Shown here one piece after another: positions 7,774-19,700 of a stretch of DNA of 42,735 bases. Position 1 is the stretch's first letter, and the number at the start of each line of letters is the position of its first letter. The DNA comes from Planctomycetota bacterium. GTDB lineage: Bacteria > Planctomycetota > UBA8742 > JACQVU01 > JANLHZ01. The DNA is taken from contig JANLHZ010000251.1 of assembly GCA_024653775.1 (NCBI GenBank), positions 1-42,735 on the forward strand, given 5' to 3'. The notes beneath the pieces are model-generated. The model saw nothing but the letters and a program-made list of their open reading frames with translations. It searched no databases and was not told where the DNA came from. The translations under genes and the position numbers were made by a program.

Positions 7774-10700
7774 TCATCTCGACTCCCTCCTCGCCACAGC
7801 GAAGTAGCGAACGCCGGTGCCGGAGGTAGTCGCGATCACGCCCGAGAGTCCGAAGCGATCGTTTTCGATGAAGGTCAGCCCCGTGATCGGATCTCCCCCG
7901 GCGGATGAGAAGGCATCCGCGTCAGAGAATGTGCCTGCGTCATTCGAGAGCAGCACGGGCGAGTCCTGCCCCGGAATCTGCGCGACGATGTCCGCGTCGC
8001 CGTCGAAGTCGACATCCGCGAGCAGCACGAGCTGCGTGTCGTCCGTGCTGAGGCTTTCCGCGGTGAACGAACCGCTCGAGTTCCGGAGGATCGAAATTCC
8101 AGTGCTCGCGACAGTAACGAGATCGAGGTCGCCGTCGTTATCGACGTCCGCGGCTTTCGCGCCGCGCGCCCCCGCGAGCGTTCCCGCGCCGGTGAACATC
8201 CCGGAGCCGTCGTTCAAAAGCAGCTCGAGACCCGCTGCGTCGCCGTAGACGACATCGAGATCGCCGTCCGAGTCCGCGTCGAAGGCGGTCGCGAACGCCG
8301 CGTTCTGCGCGAGCGCCGGGAGATATGTCGCGGTGACGTCTGTGAAGACGCCGCCGCCTGAGTTGGCGTAAAGTTTCAGCGCGCCCGCCTGCACGAGGAG
8401 CAGATCCTCGTCGCAGTCGCGGTCGATATTTATCGCAATGACCGCGTCAGTGCTCGCGACCGACGCCGGGAGGTTCGCGCCCGTCGCGTCCGCATAGACG
8501 CCGCTCGAGTTCAGCCAAAGCTCGTCCTGCGCGCTCGCAGCGACGAAAATATCGAGGTCGCCGTCGCAGTCGGCGTCGAAGAGAATCGCTTCGTTCGTAG
8601 CCGGAGAAGTCGCCGGAAGCGCGCCTGCCGCAGTTTCGTACACGCCGGCGTTGTCCAGTATCAGCGTGAACGTCCCGCTCGCGGACGCGACGAGAATATC
8701 GACGTCGCCGTCGTTATCCACGTCTCCCGCGGCGATTGCGCTCGCAGTCGCGCCGAATCCCGGAATCGCTGCTGCGTCTTCCTCCCACGACGGTCTGAAG
8801 CTGACGCTGTGGTTTCGCATAACGCGCTCGCCCGCGGGACCTTCGTCGAGGATGTCCGCGTCGGTGTCTCTGTCGAGATCGACCGCGGCAAGGCCCACCC
8901 TGCGCGGAACCTCGACCGCTATCGCTCCCGCCGCGTCGCCGAAGCCCGTGCGTCCCGCGAGGTCGGTCGCGGTCACGCGGATCGTGACGGAATTCGAATC
9001 GATAAGCGAAATCGGATCCCAGGTGTAGGCTCCGTCGTCTGTTTCGCTCAATGCGAAGTCCGTGAAGTTGACGCCGTCCGTAGAGTACGAAAGCGCGACG
9101 ACGTCGGGATTGCCGTCGACGGTGTTCCATGTGATGAGGGTCGTGTCTCCTGGGATGAAGCTCTCGCCGCCCGCGGGCGCCATCACGGTAACGACGGGAT
9201 CGCTCAGATCGAGGATCACGCCGTCCGACGGTGCGCTGAACGTGCTGAAGTTGCCCTCGGTGTCGAACGCCTGCACGCTCAGGAAGTAACTCACGCCCTC
9301 GATTCCCGAACCGAAATCGTAGCTTGGGGATCCGCCCACGTTTTCGAGCGCGAGCACGTCGTCTGCGCCGGGGGTGCTGCCAAGGTTCGCAACGTAGTGA
9401 TCGATCGCGCTGTCCGCGTCGACCGCGTCCGTCCACGAGAAACTGAGCGGGTTCGCCATCTCCGCGACGCCCGCGTCCACCGGAGTTCCCGGAACGCCCG
9501 GCGCGGTGCGATCGGGGATCGCGATCACGATGTTCGGCGACAAGCTTCCGACCGCGCCGAACGCGTCCTTCAGTTGCACCGTGTACGTGACGTTCTGATT
9601 GTCCGCGAGGTCGGCGTCGGTATAGGGAGCTGTACTGACGCTGATAAAGCCCGCGCTCGAATCGCCGCCCGTCCCGCTGACACAGACGATCTCCCACTCC
9701 GTAGCGTCCGCGTGGAGCGGCGATGGCAGTTCGACCTGCGCTCCCTGGGTGTCTTCGGAATTCGGTCCGGAATCGACGTGCGACCCGGCCGGCGCTGTAG
9801 CGAGATTCAGATTGGTGTTGATCCAGTCGATCGCGATCCCGGAGTCGTCGTCGTTGATCTCGCCTCTGCCGGTTCCGCCGGCGTCCTCGATGACGATCGG
9901 CGCGGTGCTGCTCGACGATGCGCTCGTGCGGATGTTGTAAGGTGCGCCGCCTGCGCCATCGAAGCTTAGCGCGGTCCACGTGGTGTCGCTGAACGCGAGG
10001 TTCCCGGTGGTGCCGTCAAGGACGACGTGCGTGCCCGAGTTATTCTGGAAGGCGACGTTGTCGAATCTGTTGATCGTCACCGTCCCGCCCGATGGCGCGA
10101 TATTTATGCCGCCGCCGGAGCCGGAGATCGTGAGTCCGAAGAAGTTGATCGTGCCCTGCTCGACGTTGAACGCGTAGCCGCCGCTTCCGGAGGTCGCTAT
10201 GGCCGACGCTGAGTTGACCGACTTCAGCGTGCCGCCGACGAGTTCGATGGTGCTCGAATCGCTCAGCGCGACTGTCTGTCCGTTCAGATCGAATGTGCCG
10301 TCCTGGATGCTGAGCGTGCCGTCTACTCCGCAGTTCGCAATGACGGTATTCACCTGCGCGGGCGTATTGACGTTCAGATTTCCGAAAGTGACTCCGGGAA
10401 TGTTGTATCCGTTCGTCGTGGAGTTCATGGTGACGGTGCTTCCAGCCACCGCGGTGAAGGAGCCGATGTTTGTCAGCGTCCCCGAAAGCGTGAGCGAGCC
10501 AGCGCCGCTGATTCCGGTGGTCGCGCCTGTCGCGCTAAAGTCGCCATCAACCTGCGCGCTTCCCGCGCTGATGGTGAACGTACCGCCAGACGCGTCGAGC
10601 GCGGCGCTTGCGGTGAGCGAACCGTCCGCGAGATCGAAGTTGCCCGTCAATATCCGCAGATCGCCGCCGACGGTGACGGTCCCGGTGGTGTTCGTGAACG

Positions 10701-13700
10701 AGCCTCCGTCAAGAGTGAAGACGTTCGTAACGCTCACTGTGCCCGAGGTGCATGCGATCGTTCCGCCCGTCGCGTCGAGGCCGGCGCTCGCGGTAAGCGC
10801 GCCGTCGTTCAGCGTGAGCGTTCCTGGGAGCGTGAAATTCCCCGTGCTCGAAAGCGAGCCAGCGCTGCTGAAGTCCGCGGCGCCGGAGATCGAAGTCGTT
10901 CCGCCGACCGTCATCGAGCCGCCGCCCGCGTCGACGTTTCCGGACGCTGTGACGTTATTCGTCACGTTCGCGGCGCCGCCTTCAAGATTCAGATCCCCTG
11001 TGACGCCCAGATCGTTCGTGATAGTGATCGTGCCGCCGCCTGCGTTGACGGTGCCGCCTGTATCGATCGTTACATCTGTAGCGTTCATCGTGGCGGTGCC
11101 CGCGGTGAAATCGAGCGTTCCGGTGATCGTGGTCGCTCCGGTGACGGAAAGCGCGCCGCCGCCGAGGTCGAAGGTGCCGCTGACGCTTAGCGTATCGCCA
11201 AGCGTCGACGAGCCGCCGCCGATATCGAGCGATCCGGAGACGTCCACGGGCAGAGTCGCGTCGCAGTCGCCGCTGGTCGTCGTTACCGCGCCTGTCCCGG
11301 CGATCGTCATTCCGCCGGTCACGCCAATGTTCCCGCCCGTCGTGTCGAGTGTTCCCGTGACAGTCAGATTCCCGCCGACCGTGACGGCGCCAGCATTCGT
11401 GTCTAGGTCGCCGTCCGCGTCGAGATTGCCTGTGACTGCGAGCGTGCCGCCGTTCGTGTTCAGCGTGCCGTCCGCGTCGAGGTTTCCCGTGACGGTGACG
11501 TTCCCGCCTTCCCCGTCGCAGGAACCCGTGAGCGTGAAGTCGTTACCGACGTTCAGCGCCGCGCCGCCCATCGTGAGCGACGTCGGTACGTCGAGATTGT
11601 TCGTCACGTCGATCTGATTGTTGTCGGCGTCGAGCAGAGGTCCGTTCACGAACAGATCGTTCGCGCAGGAAAGCGCGCCCGTGAGCGTGACGTTCATCGC
11701 GGTCGCGTCGATGGTGAGATCGTAGAGCGTCGCGGCGGGCAGCGTGATATTCGAACCCGTGTTTATGAGGGTGGTAGCGCTCGTGCCCGGATCCCACGAC
11801 GCGCCGAAGCTCGTCACGGTTCCGCGCAGCGTCACGGGCACCGCAGCGGTGAAGGTCGCGGTTCCGTTCGTCGCGTCGAGATCGCCCGTCAGGTCGATAA
11901 GACCGCTATTTGCGGTGAGATCTCCGTCGAGGATGAAGTTATCGCTGACGGTGAGATCGCCGTCGAGGATGAACCCGTGCGCGAGCTTCACGCGCAGATC
12001 GACCCCCGCGAGCGGAGCCAGCGTCGTCGCTGTCACCGTGAACGGCGTGTCGTCGGGATCGGGATTCGTGTCGACAACGTCCAGGATGTCCGTAAGCGCG
12101 AGGACGAACGTCGCGTGGTCGCTGCGTAGATGCAACTCGCCGTCAATGAGGTCCATATCGAGCGCGTCCTGACCGATGCGCGTCACCGCGCCGCCGAGCG
12201 CGCCTCCCGGGCCGTCGTCGTAGTAGACCATCATCACCTGGCCGTCGTTGGGCGTCAGTCCGAAGCTGAACGCTCCGGGGCCAGCGTCGCTCGCGACGAC
12301 GATGTCGTCGAGCATCACGCTGATATTCGCCGCAACGTCGCGGGTTCCCGCCACCGTCACGTTGACGACCCAGTCGATGGTAGTGCCCGTGTCGTTATCG
12401 TTCGCTTCGCCCGCGCCGGCGCCGGAGTACGACGCGAGGGTGATCGTGCTCGAGCCTGTGGTTGTCGTGATGTTGAACGGAGCACCGCCTCCGCCGTCGT
12501 AGCTGTGGTTCGTCCAGTTGTCATCGGTGAGGGTGATCCCCATCCCGGCGTCCTCGTCGATCGTTATGTGAGTCGTAGTTGCGTTCGTGAAGTCGATGTC
12601 GTCGAAATTCGTAACGACTATCGCCGCTACGTCCGGCACGAACTTGAATCCTTCCGCGCCAGCGCAACTGAAGCTGAAGTCGGTTACGTCAAGCTCGCCG
12701 CCGTGGATTTCGAAGGTGAAGCCGCCTGCGCCCGCGCCGGTCTTCGTGACCTCGCTCGCCGAGTTACTCGCGGCGAAGATTCCGCCGTTCATCGCGAAAG
12801 TCGCGGTGTCTCCTAGCTGGAGCGAATTGCCATCGCAGTCGAATGTGCCGTCCGTCAGCGTGAAGCTGTTCATCACTTCCGTCGCTCCGGTCAGCGTGGT
12901 CGTCTGCCCGGTGCAGTTGACCTCCACGTCGTAGTAGGTCGAAGGCGCGATCGTCCCGGCGCCGGTCGTGTTCTTGAACTTGACGGTGCCGTTACCGTGG
13001 CTGAAAGTTCCAAGGCTGGTGCAGGTTCCCGTCGAAATAAGGATTCCTGTCGGATCTGTGAAGTTGACTGTGCCCGCGCTCGCGTCGATGTCTCCCGCGA
13101 CGGTGAACGTGGTCGCGTCGAGATTGAACACGCCGCCCAGGGGGGTTTTGAAGTTGCCCGTGATGCTCATTGGCCCAGTTAGTAGCGATGCGCCGGCGGT
13201 GTTCTCGACGTGCAGATGTTTGTACGTCTCCGGATAGATGGTCTGCGCCAAGGTTCCGTCGTAGACGAACGTCGTCGTGCCGGGCGAGAACGTCCCAAGA
13301 TTCGTGACGGTTCCCGCGACGCGGACGAATCCGCCGACGGTGCCGAAGAAGCTGCCCGAAATATCGAGGTCGGTTTCGACGTCGAGCAGTCCGGAGCTGA
13401 TCGTGATGAAGCCGTCGACGTCGCAGAGGTTTGCAACGCTGAGCGTATCGCCGCCGACGTCGAGTAGCGCGCCGGGTTGCACGAGGACGTCTGTCGCGCT
13501 GATGTTCGCGCCGATCGCGCGTGTGCCAGTTGTCATTTCGAGCATGTTGTACGTCGCGCCAAGCCCGGAGGCGTCGATGGCGGGATCGCCTGAGCCGTCG
13601 CCGTCGAATTTGACGGTGCCGGAAAGCGTGATGTTTCCGTTCGAGAAGCCGCTGCCTCCGCCGCCTTCGTTTACGTGGAGCACCCGCGTGGCGTTCAGCG

Positions 13701-16700
13701 TGAACGTAGGCGTCGCGACCGCGGTGCACACGTTCGTGTCGAAATCCATCAGCGGCGTGTCGATCAGGATGCTGCCGCGGACGCTGATCGCGCCGCCAAG
13801 CGTGGCGTCGGTGGAACTCTCGACGATGAGATTGTAATACGTGGTCGGACTGACGGTCTGCGAAGTTCCGTTGTAACGCACGGTGCCGATAAGATCGGAG
13901 ATCGTGCCAAGGCTGACGACGGTGCCGCCCAGGTAGAGCGTGCCCGCGCCGACGAAGTCGGAGGTGCCGCCGGTCGCGTCGTAGACGTTCGTTACGCTGA
14001 CGGTTCCCGTGCTGATCGAGAGAGTTCCAAAGATGGTCGCGTCGCTTTGCACCGTCACGTTTCCGCTTCCGATGCTCATCTCGTGCCCCGCGGCGACGCT
14101 CACGTCGTTCGTGACGCCCAGATCGTACGATGACACGCTCATTGTTCCAGTCGTGACCGTAACGTTGTTGTTCACCACCACGTTCCCCGTCTGAATCGCG
14201 GCGTTTCCGCCGCCGACGTCGACTTCGAGGTTGTAGTAGGTGTCCGCGATTATGAACTGCGTTCCCGCGCGATCGTAGATCACGGTGCCGATAGTATCCG
14301 TCATCGTGCCGAGGCTCGTAGGCGTCATCCCGCCGAGGCGGATCGTCGCGGCTCCGGAAATGGTGAGGTTACCGCCCGTTGCATCCATATCGCCGTCGAC
14401 GTCGAAGACGCCAGTGCTTAGGAGAGCGTCTCCGGGAATCGTTGCGTCGTTCGATACGCTGACTGTGAACGTATCGATGTCGAGGGTCGCGCCTGCGTCG
14501 ACGGTGAGATTCTGGCAGTCGAAGCCCGCTCCCGCGGCGCGGGAACCGCTCAGAATGTGAATGTCCGTCCCGGTGAAGCTCGCGCCGACTCCGAGGGCGG
14601 TAACGTCGCGCACTGGCGGGGGGAGCGTCCCCTGAAGTTCGAGAGTCGCGCCCGTCAGCGTATTCGGCCCCGCGAAGTTGACGAACTGCCCGCTCGATCC
14701 GAACGCGATCGTCGTCCCAGACGCGGCGGTGATCGAGTTGGCGCCGCTGCCGGTGACGTCGTACTGATCTATGTCGAAAGTGCCGGTAGTTATCGTGAGG
14801 TCGCCGTCGATTCCGACCGCGCCCGCCACGGTGACGGTCTGCGCGGTCACGTCGATCTCGACCGCGGGGTACGTTCCCGCCCCCGGCACCGGCATGGTGC
14901 GATCGCTGACTCCGTCGTTAAACTTCACATTCCCCGACCCCGGCGTGAGCGTTCCGATGGCGATAATGTCGTCCTGGAAAACGATGGTCCCGGTTCCCGA
15001 GAACTGGAGCGTTCCAGCGATTGTCGCGGAGCCGCTGCAAGTAGTGTCGCCGTTTCCGATGTCGATGGTTCCCGGAACGCTGAGCGTCGTTACGGTGACG
15101 GTTCCTGCGTCTGTATTTAGCTGCGAGGTGACGGTGCTCGAACCTGTGACGTCAAGATCGTTACCCGCGAGATCGAAGGTTCCGGTGTTGACGTTCAGCG
15201 CGAGCGCGACGTTCGCGTTTCCGCCTGCGCTGACGGTGCCGCCGGAATCGATATCCAGATTCGGATACGTGTCTGCGAATAGGGTCTGCGCGCCGCCTCC
15301 GTCGTAGCTGACGGTTCCCTGCGTGGTCGTCAGCGTTCCGAGGTCGGTAACAGTTCCCGCGAGTTCTAGCCTACCCGCGCCCGAGAACGTAATCGTTCCG
15401 CCCGTCGCGTCGAAAGCGCCGTCCGCGTCGAACGTCCCGGCTGCGATGTCGACGGTGCCCGCGATTGTCGATGTTCCGCTCACCTGCGCGCTACCGCCGC
15501 CGACGAGGAGTTCTTCGCCGTTCGCGACGTCCGCGTTATTCGTTATGGCGAGCGTGACGGTGTTCGTATCCAGGTCGAAGATGCCGGTCGTCACCGTAAG
15601 ATCGTTCAGCACGTTTATCGCGCCCTGCGCCTCCGCGGTGTTGCCGTTTCCGACATTGACCACAAGATCGTAGTAATCGTCCGCGAGCACGTCCATACCC
15701 GCGGAGTTAGCGTAGACGGTCGTTCCCGCAGACGTATCGAGCGTGCCGAGGCTGACCGCGGTTCCGAGCAGCCTGAGCGTACCCGCGCCTGGGAAGTTGA
15801 CGTTTCCGCCCGTCGCGTCGAAGTTCCCGCTGACCGCAATCTCCGCCGCGGCGCTGACGTCGAGGTTTCCCGCGTTAGTAAGCCCGCCGGTCGCGGTAAC
15901 CGCTCCGGAACTGATCGTCAGCGTACCCGCGGTGATCGTCACCGCGCCGAGGTCCATATCCGCGCTGACGGTGCGCGCGCCCGAGGCGAGTTCGAGCGTT
16001 GCGAGAGTCGTCCCGAGGCCGAGCGAGTCGACGTCGATGTCTCCCGCGCCGTCGCCGTCGAGGACGACGTCGCCGTCGATGGTGAACGTGGACATACCGC
16101 TTAACTGCCCGGCGTCGATGAAGTGGATCGTGGAGCCAGCGGTGATTGTGACGTCACCCGTACCAGAGATAGTGACGTCGTCCACATCGAGGGTTCCCGT
16201 GGTCACGAGGAGGTCACCCGTGATTGCGAATCCGGCGCTTACGGTGGCTACCTGCGCCACGTTATCGATCTCGATATGATAGTACGTGAGCGCGGGGAGC
16301 GTCCGCGGGTTCGCGGCGTCGTTGAACTCGATCGTGCCCGTGCCCTCGGTGAAAGTATTGATCGTCGTGAAGGAGTCACCGAGTTCCAGCCGTCCAGCGC
16401 CGAGGAACATCACCGTGCCCGCGGATGCTACGAATGGACCGTTGCAATCGACGGTGCCCGTGTCGATGGTGGCGTCCCCGGTCGCGCTTATAGTTAGAGT
16501 CCCCGCGATGGTCACGCCGGCGCCGTTGACGTTCAGCGAGCCGTCGACGTCCGCGTTACCCGTGACGCCCAGCGTTGTAAACGCGCAGTCGAGAGTTCCC
16601 GCCTGCACCGTGAGATCCCCCGCGGCGGTGGTCGCGCCGCCAAGGGTCGCGGTGCCTCCCGAGTTGACTGCGAGGGAATAATAATCGTCCGCGAAGATAG

Positions 16701-19700
16701 TCTGCCCCGCGCCGTTGTAGCTCACGGTCCCCGCTGTGGTCGAAAGCGTCCCGATATCCGTCACCGTGCCCGCGAGTTCGAGCAGTCCGGCGCCAGTGAA
16801 GGTGACGTTTCCACCCGTGGCGTCGAAAGTGCCGTCGACGTTCAGCGTTCCGGTATTTATGCTGACGGTTCCCGTGACTGTAGCGTTATTCGTGACGTCC
16901 ACTGTGAACGTGTCTATGTCGAGAGTTCCTGTGACGTCGAGGTCGGTCGCGATTGTCAGATTCGCACCAGCAGCCCTCGATCCGGAGTCTATGAAAAGCG
17001 AATCGAAGCTCGTCCCGACTCCTGCGAGGTTGATGTCGAGATCGCCCGCGCCGTCGCCGTCGAAGACGACGTCGCCCAGGACGCTCGTTGCGCCTCCCGC
17101 GACGACGCTCGCCGCGCCGCGGTCTCCGATCTTGAAGGTCGTCCCCGCCGCGGTGCTGAAGTTATTCCCGGCGTTGACCTCGTTCGCGACCGCGTCGACG
17201 GTTCCAGTCGTAAGGGTGAAATCGTTCGTCACCGTGAGGTCGGCGCCTATGCTCGCTACCTGCGTATCGTTATCGAAGGTGAGGTTGTAGTAAGTGACGT
17301 TGGCGACGCTCTGCCCCGCGGTCTGATCGTCGTAGACGACCGTCGATGTCGATTCGGTGAATGTGCCGAGACTCGTGACGCCGCCGCCGAGTTCGAGTGT
17401 TCCCGCCCCAGTGAGCGTGACGTTTCCGCCCGTTGCGTCGAAGGCTCCGCCCACATCGACGGTTTCGCCGGCGCCGATGGTGATCGTGCCGTCAACGTCC
17501 ATCGCGCCTCCGGTCAGCGTTACGTCGCCTCCGGGAGTGAAGCTCATTCCCGTATCGACGAGAACGTTCGTCCCCGCGGTGAACGTGACGTCGCTTCCCG
17601 CGATTGAAACTATCATGTCCGTCGCGTCGTCCGCGGTGGTGTAGTGCCCGAGGTTCGTGTTTGCCGCGCCGTACGCGTTCGACTCCATAATCGCGAACTG
17701 ATCCGTCACGAGATCGACGTTCGAAAGATCCCCGGTGTGCGCGGGGATGTACGTCGCTGCGTCGTTACCCGCCGCGTTGTCGTCGTAGAACACCGTGAGG
17801 TTGTCGCCTTCCGCGATGTCGTTTATCATTATCGAGTACGTCGCGCCCGGTCCGGCGTCGTTTCCGACCACCACGCCGTTATGAGCGATGCTGACGTTGA
17901 GCGTGGCGTTGTCGCGCGCGCCCGATACCGTGATATTCCAGTCCCAGTTGATCTGCGTGCCGGCGGGATCGTCCGCGTCGTTAGTCTCACCTATGCCGAC
18001 TCCGGTGGCGTTCTGAATGTTCGCCGCGCCTGTCGAGCCAGCGAGCGTCGTCACCGAGAACGGCGCGCCGCCGCCCCCGTCGAATGAACCTCCGTCCCAC
18101 ACGTTGTCGGTGAAGGTCAGCGACCCGGCGTTTATCTCGATCAGCATGTGCGTGGTGGTTCCGTTTGTGAAGTCGACGCCGTCGAAATTCAGGAAGTCCA
18201 CCGCGCCCGTGGCATCCACATGGAAACCGCTGGCGTCCGCGTAGCTGAAGTCGAGGTCGGTGATGTCTATATTCCCCACGTTGACGTCGAAGCTGAAGCT
18301 GCCTGCGCCGCTGCGGGTCACTCCCGCGCCCGCGCTGTCCGAGAAGAACGTCCCTCCGCTCTGGACGAAGGCCGCGCCTGCGCTCATCTGAAGCTGGAAG
18401 GTCTGGAGGTCGAAAGTGCCCGCGCTAAGCTGCACGCCGACGTCGACGATCGTATTCGCTATGAGCTGGTTCGTGCCCGTCCCCGCGAGCGCAAGGTTTC
18501 CGTAGGTGAGCGCCTGCACGTTCGTAGTTCCGCTGCCCTCGTAGCTGACGGTGCCCGTCACGCCGTAGTCGAGCGTCCCGAGGTCGACCGTGGCGGACAC
18601 GCCGTCGATGCGAAGCACGCCGTCCGCGAGCATGGTCGTGCCGCCGGAGTTATCGATATCCGCGGAACAGATAAGCTCGTTTCCATTTAGATCGATGGTG
18701 CCGCCGCTGACGGTTAGCTGGCCGTCCACGTCGATGTTGCTCGAAAGCTGCAAGACCCCGCCTGCGCCCGACTTAGTCAGATTGAAGTAAGGCGCGCCCG
18801 GATCGAATATTGGCTGCGTCCCCGCCGCGGCGTTGTACTCGACGGTGCCGGTGCCTGTCGTGAGCGTCCCGAGGTCCACCGCGCCCACGAGTCCGATTTC
18901 GAGAGTTCCGGAGTCGAGGTCGATTCCGAAGCCGTTTGCGTCGATGTTTCCGGTGGTGGTGACGGTGAAGGTTTGCAGGTCGAGAACCCCAGCGTCGACG
19001 TGCAGCGCGGTCGTAACGCTGAACGCCGCGCCCGCTTCGCAGTTCGCCGCATTCGCGCAGTAGAGGGTCGCGTACGCGCCGGCTACTATCGTCTGCGTCG
19101 CGCCGCCGTCGTAGTGGACCGCACCCGCGCCCGCGGTGAACGTTCCAAGGCTTGTGACGGTGCTTGCGAAATTCAGATCTCCCGCGCCGCTGAAAGTGGT
19201 GTTGCCGCCCGTGGCGTCGTAGGTTCCGTTGACGTCGATCGTTCCGCCCGCCGCGATGTCGAGGGTGCCGTCGACGTCGAGCGATCCCGTGACGGTTCCT
19301 GTGCCCGTGCCCGAGGTCAGCGTCGCGCCGGCGTCAATTACAACGTCGTCAAGCGTGATCGCAGTCCCGATATCGCGCGTGTTATCGACAACGCGAAGCG
19401 TTCCCGTCATCGGACTCACGACGCCGAGCGCGTCCACGTCCGTCGGCGTCGTGCTTCCAGAGAGCTGCACCTCTCCGGTAAAGGTCTGCGTTCCCGTGAA
19501 CGACGCCATCACGCCGTCGTCGACGAAGTTCAGTTGACCGTTCGCGGTGACGTCGAAATTCGAGGTTCCGCCGCCGCCGGTGAGGGTGACGCCGTTTCCG
19601 ATTTCGAAAATGCCGGACGTCACGGTGACGCTGCCGGTCATCGAAAGCGTTACAGCGCTCGCGACGTTCGCAAGCGGCGGTCCCGCCTGCTGTACGTCGA

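Noticed and set aside
10199-11617. Long plus-strand open frame (472 codons) opposite the giant gene, with many similar ones such as 25213-26430 and 820-1995
   Set aside because: These mirror the codon bias of the minus-strand gene, where codons that would give reverse-strand stops are rare. Their products are Pro/Val/Ser- or Arg-rich without domains or ribosome sites, while the minus-strand frame is clearly a repeat protein.
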